Below are positions 27,068-34,641 of a stretch of DNA of 64,000 nt, one piece after another. Numbering within the stretch: the first letter of the stretch is position 1; each line of letters opens with the position of its first letter. Under the pieces are notes generated by a model, which saw nothing but the letters and a program-made list of their open reading frames with translations, searched no databases and was not told the origin of the DNA. The position numbers were made by a program, and so were the translations under genes. The stretch is from Pontibacter sp. G13 (GTDB taxonomy: Bacteria; Bacteroidota; Bacteroidia; J057), in contig NZ_CP134696.1 in assembly GCF_031851795.1 (NCBI RefSeq), forward strand, positions 2,803,501-2,867,500. Direction: 5' to 3'.

Positions 27068-27248
27068 ATCAGATGTGCGGCAGGTTCGTGCGGTGTGAGG
27101 GATAGGAATGGTGCGACCCTGAGGGAGCAGTCCGGAGCTCGCGGAGGACGGAGCGCCAGCGAACCCATGGATTAGCCCGACCCGGCGACAGACCTGTCTG
27201 GAACGCACACATTTGCCAAGCTCGCCGGGACACACCCAAATCATCTGC
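27068..27248 (-). repeat. Dispersed structured intergenic element, copy H
   Basis: Minus-strand copy with its 5' end near 27248 (GATGATTTGGGTGTGTCCCGGCGA). The first stem is CCCGGCGA/TCGCCGGG, and the loop has GAGCTTGGCAAAT. The middle GTCGGGCTAATCCATGGG is subtype II. Tail CCTATCCCTCACACCGCACGAACCTGCCGCAC. It lies 74 bp behind the co-directional PLP lyase gene. The 80-bp spacer between tails of B and H holds no gene. Confidence 0.8.
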
Positions 27249-27321
27249 CACGCGCTCCAACTTCCAAGTCAGCGACCTGAAATTTGGGCAGTCCCCCAAT
27301 CCGGAAACCGCCCACCATGTT

Positions 27322-28494
27322 TTATGCCTCTACCGGAATCAATGCAAGCGCCTCCTCAAGATCCTTGATCAGCACGTCGGCATCTTCCAGCCCGATGTAG
27401 AACCGGACGAGATTCCAGGGGAGGGAGGTATTGCCATAGTTGGCCGAGCCATAAAGCGCTGCCATCGGAAACGCAAGAGACTCATATCCGCCCCAAGAAC
27501 ACGCCAAGAGGAAGTATTTCAGGTGATTGCAGAATCGCTCGACATCGCCAATATGGGCTGCCTGTAGCTCGATGGAGAACTGTCCGGTCGGAGCCTTCAT
27601 CTGCTGCTCGGCAAGTTCTCGTTGAGGGAAGCTGGCCGAAAACGGATAGTACACCTTCTTCACAGCAGGATGACTTTCCAGAAATTCCACAATCTTGGGA
27701 GTGCTTTGGGCCACGCGTTCCATCCGGATGGGCAACGTCCTCAATCCCCGCAACATCAACCACGCATCATTGGGGCTGATGATCCCCCCCAATGTCATGA
27801 ATTCCGACGCGAAGATCTGTGCAGTCCGTTCCGCAGACGCACACAATACTCCCGCCACAATATCGGAATGGCCATTGAGATACTTGGAGGCCGAATGCAC
27901 CACGATATCTACCCCCAAGGTGATGGGCTGTTGGTTGAGGGGGGTCGAGAAGCTGTTGTCCATGATGGTAGCAATCCCGCGGCTCTTGGCCAAGGTCGTG
28001 ATCGCCTCGATATCCTGCAGCTCAAAGGTCATGGAATTGGGAGACTCCAGCATGAAGAGCTTGGTATTCTCCCGGACAGCCTCGGCAAATTCTTGCGTAT
28101 TTCTCCCGTCCACATAGGTCGTCTCAATCCCGTACCGAGACAACATATTGGATAGCAGCTTGGCCGTCCATGAATAGGGTTTCTGAACACAGACCACATG
28201 ATCGCCAGATTCTACGCAGGACATGACCGCAGCACCGATCGCAGCGCTCCCGCTAGCAAATACCAGGCAATCTTCGGCAGCTTCAAGCGCGGCCAATTTC
28301 TTGCGCAGGATTGCCACGGTAGGATTGTGACCACGGGTGTAGAAAGGCGTTCCCATCTCATCGGTCAGCCCCTTTCGCATCTCATCCACCGTGGGAAATG
28401 CAAAATTGCTGGACTGCATGATGGGTGGAGCGGCCGCACCGAAGTATTGCTCTCGCTCTTCGCCGAGATGATTGATGATATAACTGAGATCCAT
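27322..28494 (-). CDS. PLP-dependent cystathionine gamma-synthase/beta-lyase family enzyme
   Basis: 390-residue Cys/Met-metabolism PLP enzyme. Visible are the AMPS-type N-terminal region, cofactor-binding ASGSAAIGAAV (80-90), DNSFSTPLNQQP (179-190), and the Schiff-base Lys204 in SASKYLNGHSD. The C-terminal domain ends with a substrate loop (YESLAFPM near 340). Synthase, lyase and O-acylhomoserine sulfhydrylase members cannot be told apart by eye. It follows ridA by 17 bp; RidA removes reactive enamines that such PLP enzymes release, so the pairing makes sense. Confidence 0.9.
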   Translation of the reverse strand: MDLSYIINHLGEEREQYFGAAAPPIMQSSNFAFPTVDEMRKGLTDEMGTPFYTRGHNPTVAILRKKLAALEAAEDCLVFASGSAAIGAAVMSCVESGDHVVCVQKPYSWTAKLLSNMLSRYGIETTYVDGRNTQEFAEAVRENTKLFMLESPNSMTFELQDIEAITTLAKSRGIATIMDNSFSTPLNQQPITLGVDIVVHSASKYLNGHSDIVAGVLCASAERTAQIFASEFMTLGGIISPNDAWLMLRGLRTLPIRMERVAQSTPKIVEFLESHPAVKKVYYPFSASFPQRELAEQQMKAPTGQFSIELQAAHIGDVERFCNHLKYFLLACSWGGYESLAFPMAALYGSANYGNTSLPWNLVRFYIGLEDADVLIKDLEEALALIPVEA

Positions 28495-28511
28495 TCCTTG
28501 GGGAGGTTAGG

Positions 28512-28892
28512 CTAGCTGTAGACCGCGATTACGGAGATTTCCACATTTACGTCTTTGGGTAGACGAGCGACTTGGACGGTTTCACGCGCTGGGAAATCGC
28601 TGGTGAAATACTCGCCGTAGATGCCATTGATTTGGACAAAGTCATCCATATTCTTCAGGAAGATGGACGTCTTGACAATATGCTCAAAGCCTAGTCCTTC
28701 GGATTTGAGGATTCCTTCGATATTGGCCATGACCAGACGAGTTTCCACTTCGAGATCACCGAGCTTCAATTCGCTAGTTGCGGGATCGATGGCGATCTGT
28801 CCGGAAACGTAGAGGGTGTTGCCAGCTCTGACGGCTTGGTTGTAGGGTCCGATCGGCGCAGGGGCCTGATCAGTCTTGATGATCTGTTTCAT
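28512..28892 (-). CDS. ridA: RidA family enamine/imine deaminase
   Basis: 126 residues matching the RidA/YjgF/UK114 family across its length: IIKTDQAPAPIGPYNQAV, the LYVSGQIAID strand, the Arg-bearing ARETVQVARLPKDVNVEISVIAV end. It hydrolyses 2-aminoacrylate and related enamines to keto acids and ammonia, as a trimer. ATG 28892 matches the family start. Its start overlaps the DUF6787 gene by 23 bp, and the PLP lyase follows. Confidence 0.94.
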   Translation of the reverse strand: MKQIIKTDQAPAPIGPYNQAVRAGNTLYVSGQIAIDPATSELKLGDLEVETRLVMANIEGILKSEGLGFEHIVKTSIFLKNMDDFVQINGIYGEYFTSDFPARETVQVARLPKDVNVEISVIAVYS

Positions 28893-29205
28893 CTGAGTGA
28901 GAAGCATTGATGGGTGAATGCTGGCTCTGGGACCTACCACGACCGGTGATCCACCGCCAGATTTTTTTCTGCTTGTCCAAGAAGTAGGAGAACTTCCCGA
29001 ACAGGAAAGCATAGCCCAGCAACAAGACCTGATAGATCGGGGTAATCAGCAAAATATAGGCGACGACGTACCAGAAGGTCCCCTTGGGAATACCCGTCAG
29101 CGGCATGATCCATTTGGGGAGCAAGGCCGCAGTAGAACCCGTCACTGCGAACACCACCAGTATGATGGTTACATCCCATATCTTTTTCCAAGATTCTTGC
29201 TGCAT
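28870..29205 (-). CDS. Small two-helix membrane protein, DUF6787-like
   Basis: 111 residues. After a short WKKIWDVT start come membrane helices ILVVFAVTGSTAALLPKWIM and TFWYVVAYILLITPIYQVLLLGYAFLFG, then a basic helix with FSYFLDKQKKIWRWI and a polar tail. The AVTGSTA and ITPxYQVLLLxY motifs are those of a Bacteroidota family I recall as DUF6787; function unknown. It overlaps ridA at its 3' end, so translation is likely coupled. A longer in-frame start at 29277 is possible but adds an atypical hydrophobic stretch. Confidence 0.75.
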   Translation of the reverse strand: MQQESWKKIWDVTIILVVFAVTGSTAALLPKWIMPLTGIPKGTFWYVVAYILLITPIYQVLLLGYAFLFGKFSYFLDKQKKIWRWITGRGRSQSQHSPINASHSDETDHQD

Positions 29206-29253
29206 GGTGGCGATCACTTTCCTACAAAGCAACAATATCGCCATTCGTACCAA

Positions 29254-29289
29254 CAAAAAAAACAGCCTCCCAATCATACGGGAAGCTGC
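29254..29289 (-). terminator. Terminator behind the secreted protein gene
   Basis: On the minus strand CAGCTTCCC-N8-GGGAGGCTG (one bulge or mismatch) followed by eight T. It lies 95 bp past the stop at 29382 and upstream of the DUF6787 gene. Confidence 0.75.
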
Positions 29290-29381
29290 CGAAGGTAATA
29301 GTTTAGTTCATATACATATCAGGGTTAAAAAGTAGTTGGACAACCATTCTAAGGGCTCTGGTCCAATCTCTTGGGGGTATG

Positions 29382-30056
29382 CTATTCTGGGATTGGTTGG
29401 AGTTTCCGCTGGTGCCGGGAACATTTGAGGATGCTGCTAGATGAACGCGAGAGCTGACTAGTGTCGCCCAATCTCATGAGCCCCTGAACCTCCAGCTTGC
29501 TGTATTTGAGCAGCTTAAAATTCCCTTCATTCACAAAGTCCTTTCCGACTTTGCATTGGCCATAATTGTCGAATTGGCCCTCGTTCTGAAGATTGGCCTT
29601 GCTGACTAGCATCGCTTCAGACATCACGATGGTTACCGCCAATGGAGCCGTGTAGAATCGCTCGACTTTGGTTTTAGCTCCCTTTCGGATGAACCAGCTC
29701 CCGAAATTGACGAGCTCTTGGAATCGCATTTCCCCATCGATATCCACGACGCCTCCCGGGTGCACTTGCACCATGCATTCAGGTCCCCAGAATCGCGCAC
29801 CTTTTCTCACTTCAAGCACACCGAAAATTTCCCACACATCGTCCAGTAAGATGACATCGTCTGTGAGGACCACGCGATCATTGGGACCTATCTCAAGGCC
29901 AGGGTAGGAAGGAAACCAATTGGGCTGGTGATCAAATTGCTGGTTTTGGGTACCAATGAAGTAGTAGACCTCTGCGAGGACTGATTGGGGAAACGAAAAG
30001 CAGGCGACGAATACACTGATATACAGAAGGAATCGGGCGGGGATGATTCCGAGCAT
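29382..30056 (-). CDS. Exported protein of unknown function with stacked-strand body
   Basis: 224 residues. The signal peptide covers about residues 1-28 (LLYISVFVACFSFPQSVLA). The body is made of short repeats of alternating hydrophobic residues with regular Gly and Asn (DVWEIFGVLEVRKGARFWG; HPGGVVDIDGEMRF; LQNEGQFDNYGQCKVGKDFVNEGNF), which suggests a right-handed beta-helix of the kind seen in surface proteins. No sorting tail is visible and the C terminus is basic. No family recognised. It is monocistronic. Confidence 0.65.
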   Translation of the reverse strand: MLGIIPARFLLYISVFVACFSFPQSVLAEVYYFIGTQNQQFDHQPNWFPSYPGLEIGPNDRVVLTDDVILLDDVWEIFGVLEVRKGARFWGPECMVQVHPGGVVDIDGEMRFQELVNFGSWFIRKGAKTKVERFYTAPLAVTIVMSEAMLVSKANLQNEGQFDNYGQCKVGKDFVNEGNFKLLKYSKLEVQGLMRLGDTSQLSRSSSSILKCSRHQRKLQPIPE

Positions 30057-30152
30057 GTTGCAATAAGTCGAAATTCCTTACATGATTCACATTTCGTAAT
30101 ATCCACCGTTGTTTTTACCTGTTTAAAGGCCAGATATGAGGGATAAATGGCA

Positions 30153-30187
30153 GACAGCCCCTCATCTGCAAAGGATGAGGGGCTGTC
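30153..30187 (-). terminator. Hairpin downstream of the FKBP gene
   Basis: Perfect 13-pair stem GACAGCCCCTCAT/ATGAGGGGCTGTC with a 9-base loop, 23 bp after the stop at 30211. The T run on the minus strand is poor, so it may stabilise the 3' end rather than terminate by itself. Confidence 0.6.
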
Positions 30188-30210
30188 CAGCTAGTAAGTC
30201 TATATGTAGA

Positions 30211-30897
30211 TTACTTGATTTCGAGGAGTTCTACATCGAAAATCAACGTTTCGTAAGGTCCAATGGATGGTGGGGCTCCACGCTCTCCATACGCCAAGTT
30301 GTAGGGGATGAAGAAACGGTATTTGGCACCGGGGGTCATCAACTGTACCCCTTCAGTCCAGCCAGGGATTACACCACCGAGTGGGAACTCGATCGGTTCG
30401 CCACGCTTGATGGAGGAGTCAAAGATCTCACCATTGAGGAGCTTGCCTTCATAGTGTACCTTTACCGTGCTGGCAGCGGTAGGATGCTCACCCGCGCCTT
30501 CTTGAAGAACGAGATACTGAAGTCCTGAAGGAGTGGTCACTACCCCTTCCTTCTGGCCATTTTCTTCGAGGAACACTTCACCTTCGGCACGAGCTTTTTG
30601 TCCAGCTTCATCAGCTTTACGTCTTTGGGCAGCTGCTACTTCTTGCTGGAATGCGGCCAACAACGTTCTCATTTGCTCATCGGTCAAAGCAGATGCACCT
30701 TCTTCACCCAAAGCGTCCATCATTCCTTGATAGATCATTTGGCCGTTGACAGGAACTTCGATCCGGCTGAGGTTGGTTCCGACATCCATCCCGAGTGCAT
30801 AGGACATGCTATCTGTCCGGTTGGCGAGCTCATCCTGAGCCCAAGCGAGGTTGGGCAACGCCAAACAGGCAGCAAACACCCAAATTATCAGTCTCAT
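30211..30897 (-). CDS. Exported FKBP-type peptidyl-prolyl isomerase
   Basis: 228 residues. A signal peptide (1-20, ending AWAQ) is followed by an FKBP N-terminal dimerisation domain (TDSMSYALGMDVGTNLSRIEV to about residue 110) and an FKBP catalytic domain (GLQYLVLQEGAGEHP; VKVHYEGKLLNGEIFDSS; VIPGWTEGVQLMTPGAKYRFFIP; AYGERG). This is the FkpA/Mip layout, a periplasmic foldase for proline isomerisation. Active-site aromatic residues are present. Confidence 0.94.
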   Translation of the reverse strand: MRLIIWVFAACLALPNLAWAQDELANRTDSMSYALGMDVGTNLSRIEVPVNGQMIYQGMMDALGEEGASALTDEQMRTLLAAFQQEVAAAQRRKADEAGQKARAEGEVFLEENGQKEGVVTTPSGLQYLVLQEGAGEHPTAASTVKVHYEGKLLNGEIFDSSIKRGEPIEFPLGGVIPGWTEGVQLMTPGAKYRFFIPYNLAYGERGAPPSIGPYETLIFDVELLEIK

Positions 30898-31011
30898 ACG
30901 TTCGTGAATTTGATTTTGATGGTCTAAGTTAATGCGAATCTACTGGAGAAAAAACCCTGATCCACAATCACAGGACAATTTGTACACAATCAGCAACTTG
31001 CGATTGGGCAT

Positions 31012-31050
31012 AAAAAAAGCTCCCCATAGCCCAAAGGGTGGAGGGGAGCA
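31012..31050 (-). terminator. Terminator behind the T9SS cargo gene
   Basis: On the minus strand GCTCCCC...GGGGAGC with an inner CCACCCTTTGGGCTATGG segment, then a seven-T run. Confidence 0.85.
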
Positions 31051-31086
31051 TTATGAACACACAAGAGTTGCCGAAAGGAGGGGGAG

Positions 31087-31770
31087 CTAAGGCTTGACGA
31101 ACGAGGTCTGCCATACTCCAGAGGCGGATTCGATCCGCAGGGTGTACCAGCCTTTGCGAAGGCTTCTCACGTCCAATCTCCGCACTACCCGTTGGGCAGA
31201 CGGCGCAGCGACATATTGTCTAGCCACCCGTTGGCCACTGCGATTGTAGATCCCGATCTCGAATGACTCAAGCTGATCCATGTAAAAGGAATACATGGCC
31301 ACCTCTGAAACGGGGTTGGGATACATGGAAATCTGCTGGAATTGCGCTTCACTGCTGATACGGACCACATCTGAGAACAATTCCTTGCCGCTGTGGAATA
31401 CCATTTTGACACGATACTCTGCCAAGCGACCTTGAGGAATCTGGTCGTCCAAGTAGGAAAAGCCAGATGATTGGCGATCGTGGACACGAATTCCAGCAAT
31501 CATCTCGAATCGACTGCGGTCTTGGGAAGACCTGCGCTCGATAGTGAAGTAATGGACCCGATCCATATCCACCTCAGTCGACCATGAGAGGGCGATTCCC
31601 TGAGGATGTACCTCGGCTGACAAGGAAACTTGCGCCAAATCAAAGGATGACTGGCACGATAATTGATATGCGCCAATCCTTCCTTCCCCGACCGGCAACA
31701 TCAATGAAGCCTGAACGAGTTGAGGACATCCAATAAGCAAGACAATAGCCAGATACAGAATACGATTCAT
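31087..31770 (-). CDS. Secreted protein with type IX secretion C-terminal sorting domain
   Basis: 227 residues from ATG 31770. The signal peptide is residues 1-21 (RILYLAIVLLIGCPQLVQA). A fibronectin-III-like domain lies at about 50-145 (VSLSAEVHPQGIALSWSTEVD; YFTIERRSS). A type A T9SS sorting domain covers the last 80 residues: QFQQISMYPNPVSEVAMYSF, then an IYNRSGQRV strand, LDVRSLRKGWYTLRIES and a final TSFVKP. It should be exported across the outer membrane and anchored or released. An in-frame extension to 31887 is rejected because the signal peptide begins at 31770. Confidence 0.88.
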   Translation of the reverse strand: MNRILYLAIVLLIGCPQLVQASLMLPVGEGRIGAYQLSCQSSFDLAQVSLSAEVHPQGIALSWSTEVDMDRVHYFTIERRSSQDRSRFEMIAGIRVHDRQSSGFSYLDDQIPQGRLAEYRVKMVFHSGKELFSDVVRISSEAQFQQISMYPNPVSEVAMYSFYMDQLESFEIGIYNRSGQRVARQYVAAPSAQRVVRRLDVRSLRKGWYTLRIESASGVWQTSFVKP

Positions 31771-32071
31771 AACTTCCGAATTGGGAAATGATTGCTTGGT
31801 TCGGGTGGTGAAAATGGTAAGTTCCTTCGTTCTGAAACGGTTGTCAGACCTGAGAAATCTCACAGACACCGCACTACCAGTAGGCAAGCAAACGATGAAT
31901 AATCAGCGTTTTTTCTTTCCCCTTAGCGATTACTAAGTTACGACTAAAAGGGTACGAACTATTCCGTATGTAATATTTGCCGTAAAAATGAACCATTTTT
32001 TGGGCAGCCTAGTCCACTTTTTTAAACACCCTTTCTGAAATCCCGCATTTTATTATTTTCCTGCACGTAAG

Positions 32072-32107
32072 GATTGTCCAATTTGTCAATTCCGATTGTC
32101 CAATTTT
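32072..32107. promoter_or_regulatory. Paired direct repeats in the 31.8-32.2 kb gap
   Basis: GATTGTCCAATTT occurs at 32072 and 32094, two helix turns apart, with a TTGTCAATT between. The rest of the AT-rich 31,771-32,196 gap shows no gene. The spacing suggests a regulator binding site, but no promoter was found next to it and the target is unclear. Confidence 0.35.
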
Positions 32108-32196
32108 CGCGAATCATCTATTTTCTTACAGGTAATTCTACCTATAACCTCGCCTATTTCAGTCATATTTCTCTCATTGAGGCAACGGATTAGACA

Positions 32197-32223
32197 TAAA
32201 AAAACCGCCCCATGGAGAGGCGG
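32197..32223 (-). terminator. Terminator behind the receiver-cyclase gene
   Basis: Minus-strand CCGCC...GGCGG stem around CTCTCCATGG followed by seven T, 30 bp after the stop at 32254. Confidence 0.75.
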
Positions 32224-32253
32224 ATCTTACTTGATGGATGATGAAGGCAAGCA

Positions 32254-33351
32254 TTAGCTCCCTTGGCCATTTCGGCCCATCACTTCGTATACCTGTATTT
32301 TGCTACGCTTCCCCTTGACCTCTATGGGATCCCAAGCCTTGGCTTCGATGAGATCTGATACCTTATCATATACCGGTTGGGAAATGAGAATGGAATTGGG
32401 ATGTTCCTTGGTAAGCGTTTCGATCCGTTTACCGGTATTCACCGTGTCACCGGTCACCGAGTAGGAAATCTGATCTTCGGACCCAAGGTTCCCGGCAACC
32501 GCCTCTCCCGAATTGATTCCGATTCCCATCTCGATTTCGCGGCCAACCCGATCCCGATACTTTTCATTGAGCTGGGCCCGCTTCTCCATCATTTCCAATG
32601 CACACAAAACCGCATGGCGCTCATTGCTCGTAGTGGCAATCGGTGCTCCGAAGCAGGCAAATATCTCATCGCCCACAAACTGATTGACGGTCCCTCGATG
32701 ACGCTTGACCACTTCGGTCATCATTGCATAGTAGTCATTGAGAAATGCGACCACTTCACGCGGAGATAGTTCTTCGGACATGGGCGTAAACCCACGAATG
32801 TCGCAGAACAGAACCGCAATCTCCAACTGCTCCCCTTCCAGCATCGACTCGGTGGATTCGTCCAAAGCACGCTCCACAACAGCTTGAGGGACGTAGCGCA
32901 TGAAAAGCTTGAGGGTTCGCTCTTGTTCTTCGACCTTGCTCTGCAACTGAGAGAGGAGGCGCTTATTGCCAATCCGGAGTTGGGAGATCTGGCGTGCATT
33001 TTCAATGGTCATGCGAAGCTCACTCTCATCCCACGGCTTCGTGATATATCTGAAAATTCGACCTGAATTGATCACATCTATGATCGCTTCCATATCACTG
33101 AATCCTGTGAGGACCATACGAATGATATCGGGGTATTCCTCCAAGGTTTTTTCCAGAAACTGGACTCCGGTCATGACAGGCATGCGCTGATCGGTGATGA
33201 TCAGGTCGATGCGCTCCTTTCGCAATATATCCAATCCCTCTGCTCCGCCCACTGCGGTAAAAATGGTGTACTCCCGGCGAAAGGTAGCCCGGAAAGAAAT
33301 GAGGTTCTGGGGTTCGTCGTCTACATATAATATGGAAAAATCCTTGGGCAT
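32254..33351 (-). CDS. Response regulator with class III adenylate/guanylate cyclase output
   Basis: 365 residues. The receiver domain spans 5-120, with acidic pocket D11-D12, phosphoacceptor D54 (IITDQRMPVMTG) and Lys in ITKPW. A coiled coil (125-160) links it to a class III nucleotide cyclase domain (175-355) with metal-binding Asp184 (LFCDIRGFTP) and Asp228 (FVGDEIFACFG), and the SYSVTGDTVNTGKRIE transition-state region. Phosphorylation should control cAMP or cGMP synthesis. It is the last gene of a minus-strand signalling trio, and its receiver resembles that of the next gene upstream, suggesting duplication. Confidence 0.93.
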   Translation of the reverse strand: MPKDFSILYVDDEPQNLISFRATFRREYTIFTAVGGAEGLDILRKERIDLIITDQRMPVMTGVQFLEKTLEEYPDIIRMVLTGFSDMEAIIDVINSGRIFRYITKPWDESELRMTIENARQISQLRIGNKRLLSQLQSKVEEQERTLKLFMRYVPQAVVERALDESTESMLEGEQLEIAVLFCDIRGFTPMSEELSPREVVAFLNDYYAMMTEVVKRHRGTVNQFVGDEIFACFGAPIATTSNERHAVLCALEMMEKRAQLNEKYRDRVGREIEMGIGINSGEAVAGNLGSEDQISYSVTGDTVNTGKRIETLTKEHPNSILISQPVYDKVSDLIEAKAWDPIEVKGKRSKIQVYEVMGRNGQGS

Positions 33352-33521
33352 GAGGGTCTATAAGTGTTTGGACGAAATAGGGTATTGGAAGGAGCAAAGA
33401 ATCTCTGTTCCATACTCAGGAATAAAAAAAGGGGGTTGCTGGGGCAAATCCCGCCTGACTGCTGACAGCCACCGGACCAAAACTCGACCCAAATCGCGGA
33501 TCAAAATTGGAGGCCCACTTT

Positions 33522-34541
33522 TTATACCTGATCCTCCAGCAATGGCACACGGGCTACATACTGATCTCCTTCCACGGCAAAGGCTGGCTGGCGATCCGAA
33601 AGGAAGGCGTACCTAGCTTTGAGATTGCTCAATCCAATCCCGGTCGAATCCACATGATCCTGACGAATCTGGTAATTGTTCTTCACCAGCAAATCCTTAC
33701 CCTCCACCAGAATCTCCAGTTTCAGCGGTTGCTCCCGAGAAATGATATTGTGTTTGATGGCGTTTTCCACCAGAAGCTGCAAAGTCAAAGGAGGAATACT
33801 GCGCTGCGTGGCTTCCGGGGGAATCTTCATCATCATCTGAAGATTGTCCCCAAACCGGATCTGATGCAAGAAAAAGTAACTCTTCAGAAACCGCAGTTCT
33901 TCTTGTAGGGGAACTATATGCTCATCTTTGAGTTCGAGCACATATCTATAAACTTTGGTCAGTTTGGCAATAAAGTCCTCTGCCAGATTCGCATCATCAT
34001 GCACCAAGGTGGACAAGGCATTCAGGCAGTTGAACAGGAAGTGGGGATTGACCTGATTCTTCAGGGTCTCAAATTGGGAGAGGATATTCTCCTTCTCCTG
34101 CTGTTCGGACTTGAGTTGTAGATCGGTGTTTTCGGCGTGAAGGGTGCGGTTCTCATTTTTGAGACGGTATGCTTCAATGCCTTGTTTGACGATCAGCTTG
34201 AGTTCTTCGAGCTTCCAGGGCTTAGTGATATAATAGTATATCTGCCCTTTGTTGATTGCATCGATAATTGCCTCCAAATCACTATACCCCGTCATCACCA
34301 TCCGGATGGGATCAGGATGTCCTTCTAAGATCTGTTCAAACAGCTCCACCCCCGTCATCTCGGGCATGCGCTGATCGCTGATGATCAGTTCGATCTCCGG
34401 GTGCTGATCCAACAATTGGATAGCATCTTTGCCACTTTGGGCAACATGGACCTGATAGAGTTTGCGGAATGACGCTTTGAACGCGGTGAGATTCTGGCGT
34501 TCATCATCCACATATAAAATATGGGCCTTCGATTGATCCAT
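33522..34541 (-). CDS. Receiver domain fused to LytS-type histidine kinase
   Basis: 339 residues. The receiver (5-120) has D12-D13, phosphoacceptor D56 (ISDQRMPEMTG) and ITKPW. A coiled coil (125-155) leads to a HisK_5/LytS-like kinase with phospho-His in NQVNPHFLFNCLNAL (His167) and a HATPase domain (LLVENAIKHNI; GIGLSNLKARY). No membrane segment, so it is a cytosolic relay. LytS-type kinases normally signal to LytTR regulators; none is in the window. It stands between a large sensor kinase and a receiver-cyclase on the same strand. Confidence 0.9.
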   Translation of the reverse strand: MDQSKAHILYVDDERQNLTAFKASFRKLYQVHVAQSGKDAIQLLDQHPEIELIISDQRMPEMTGVELFEQILEGHPDPIRMVMTGYSDLEAIIDAINKGQIYYYITKPWKLEELKLIVKQGIEAYRLKNENRTLHAENTDLQLKSEQQEKENILSQFETLKNQVNPHFLFNCLNALSTLVHDDANLAEDFIAKLTKVYRYVLELKDEHIVPLQEELRFLKSYFFLHQIRFGDNLQMMMKIPPEATQRSIPPLTLQLLVENAIKHNIISREQPLKLEILVEGKDLLVKNNYQIRQDHVDSTGIGLSNLKARYAFLSDRQPAFAVEGDQYVARVPLLEDQV

Positions 34542-34641
34542 AGCGAGTGATTCCTCCGAATGAGCCTGTAAATCTACAAGAATTATCCACCTGACGGAAT
34601 GAATTTACCCGCTAAATTGTGCCTTCCCCTCAAAATGCCGC

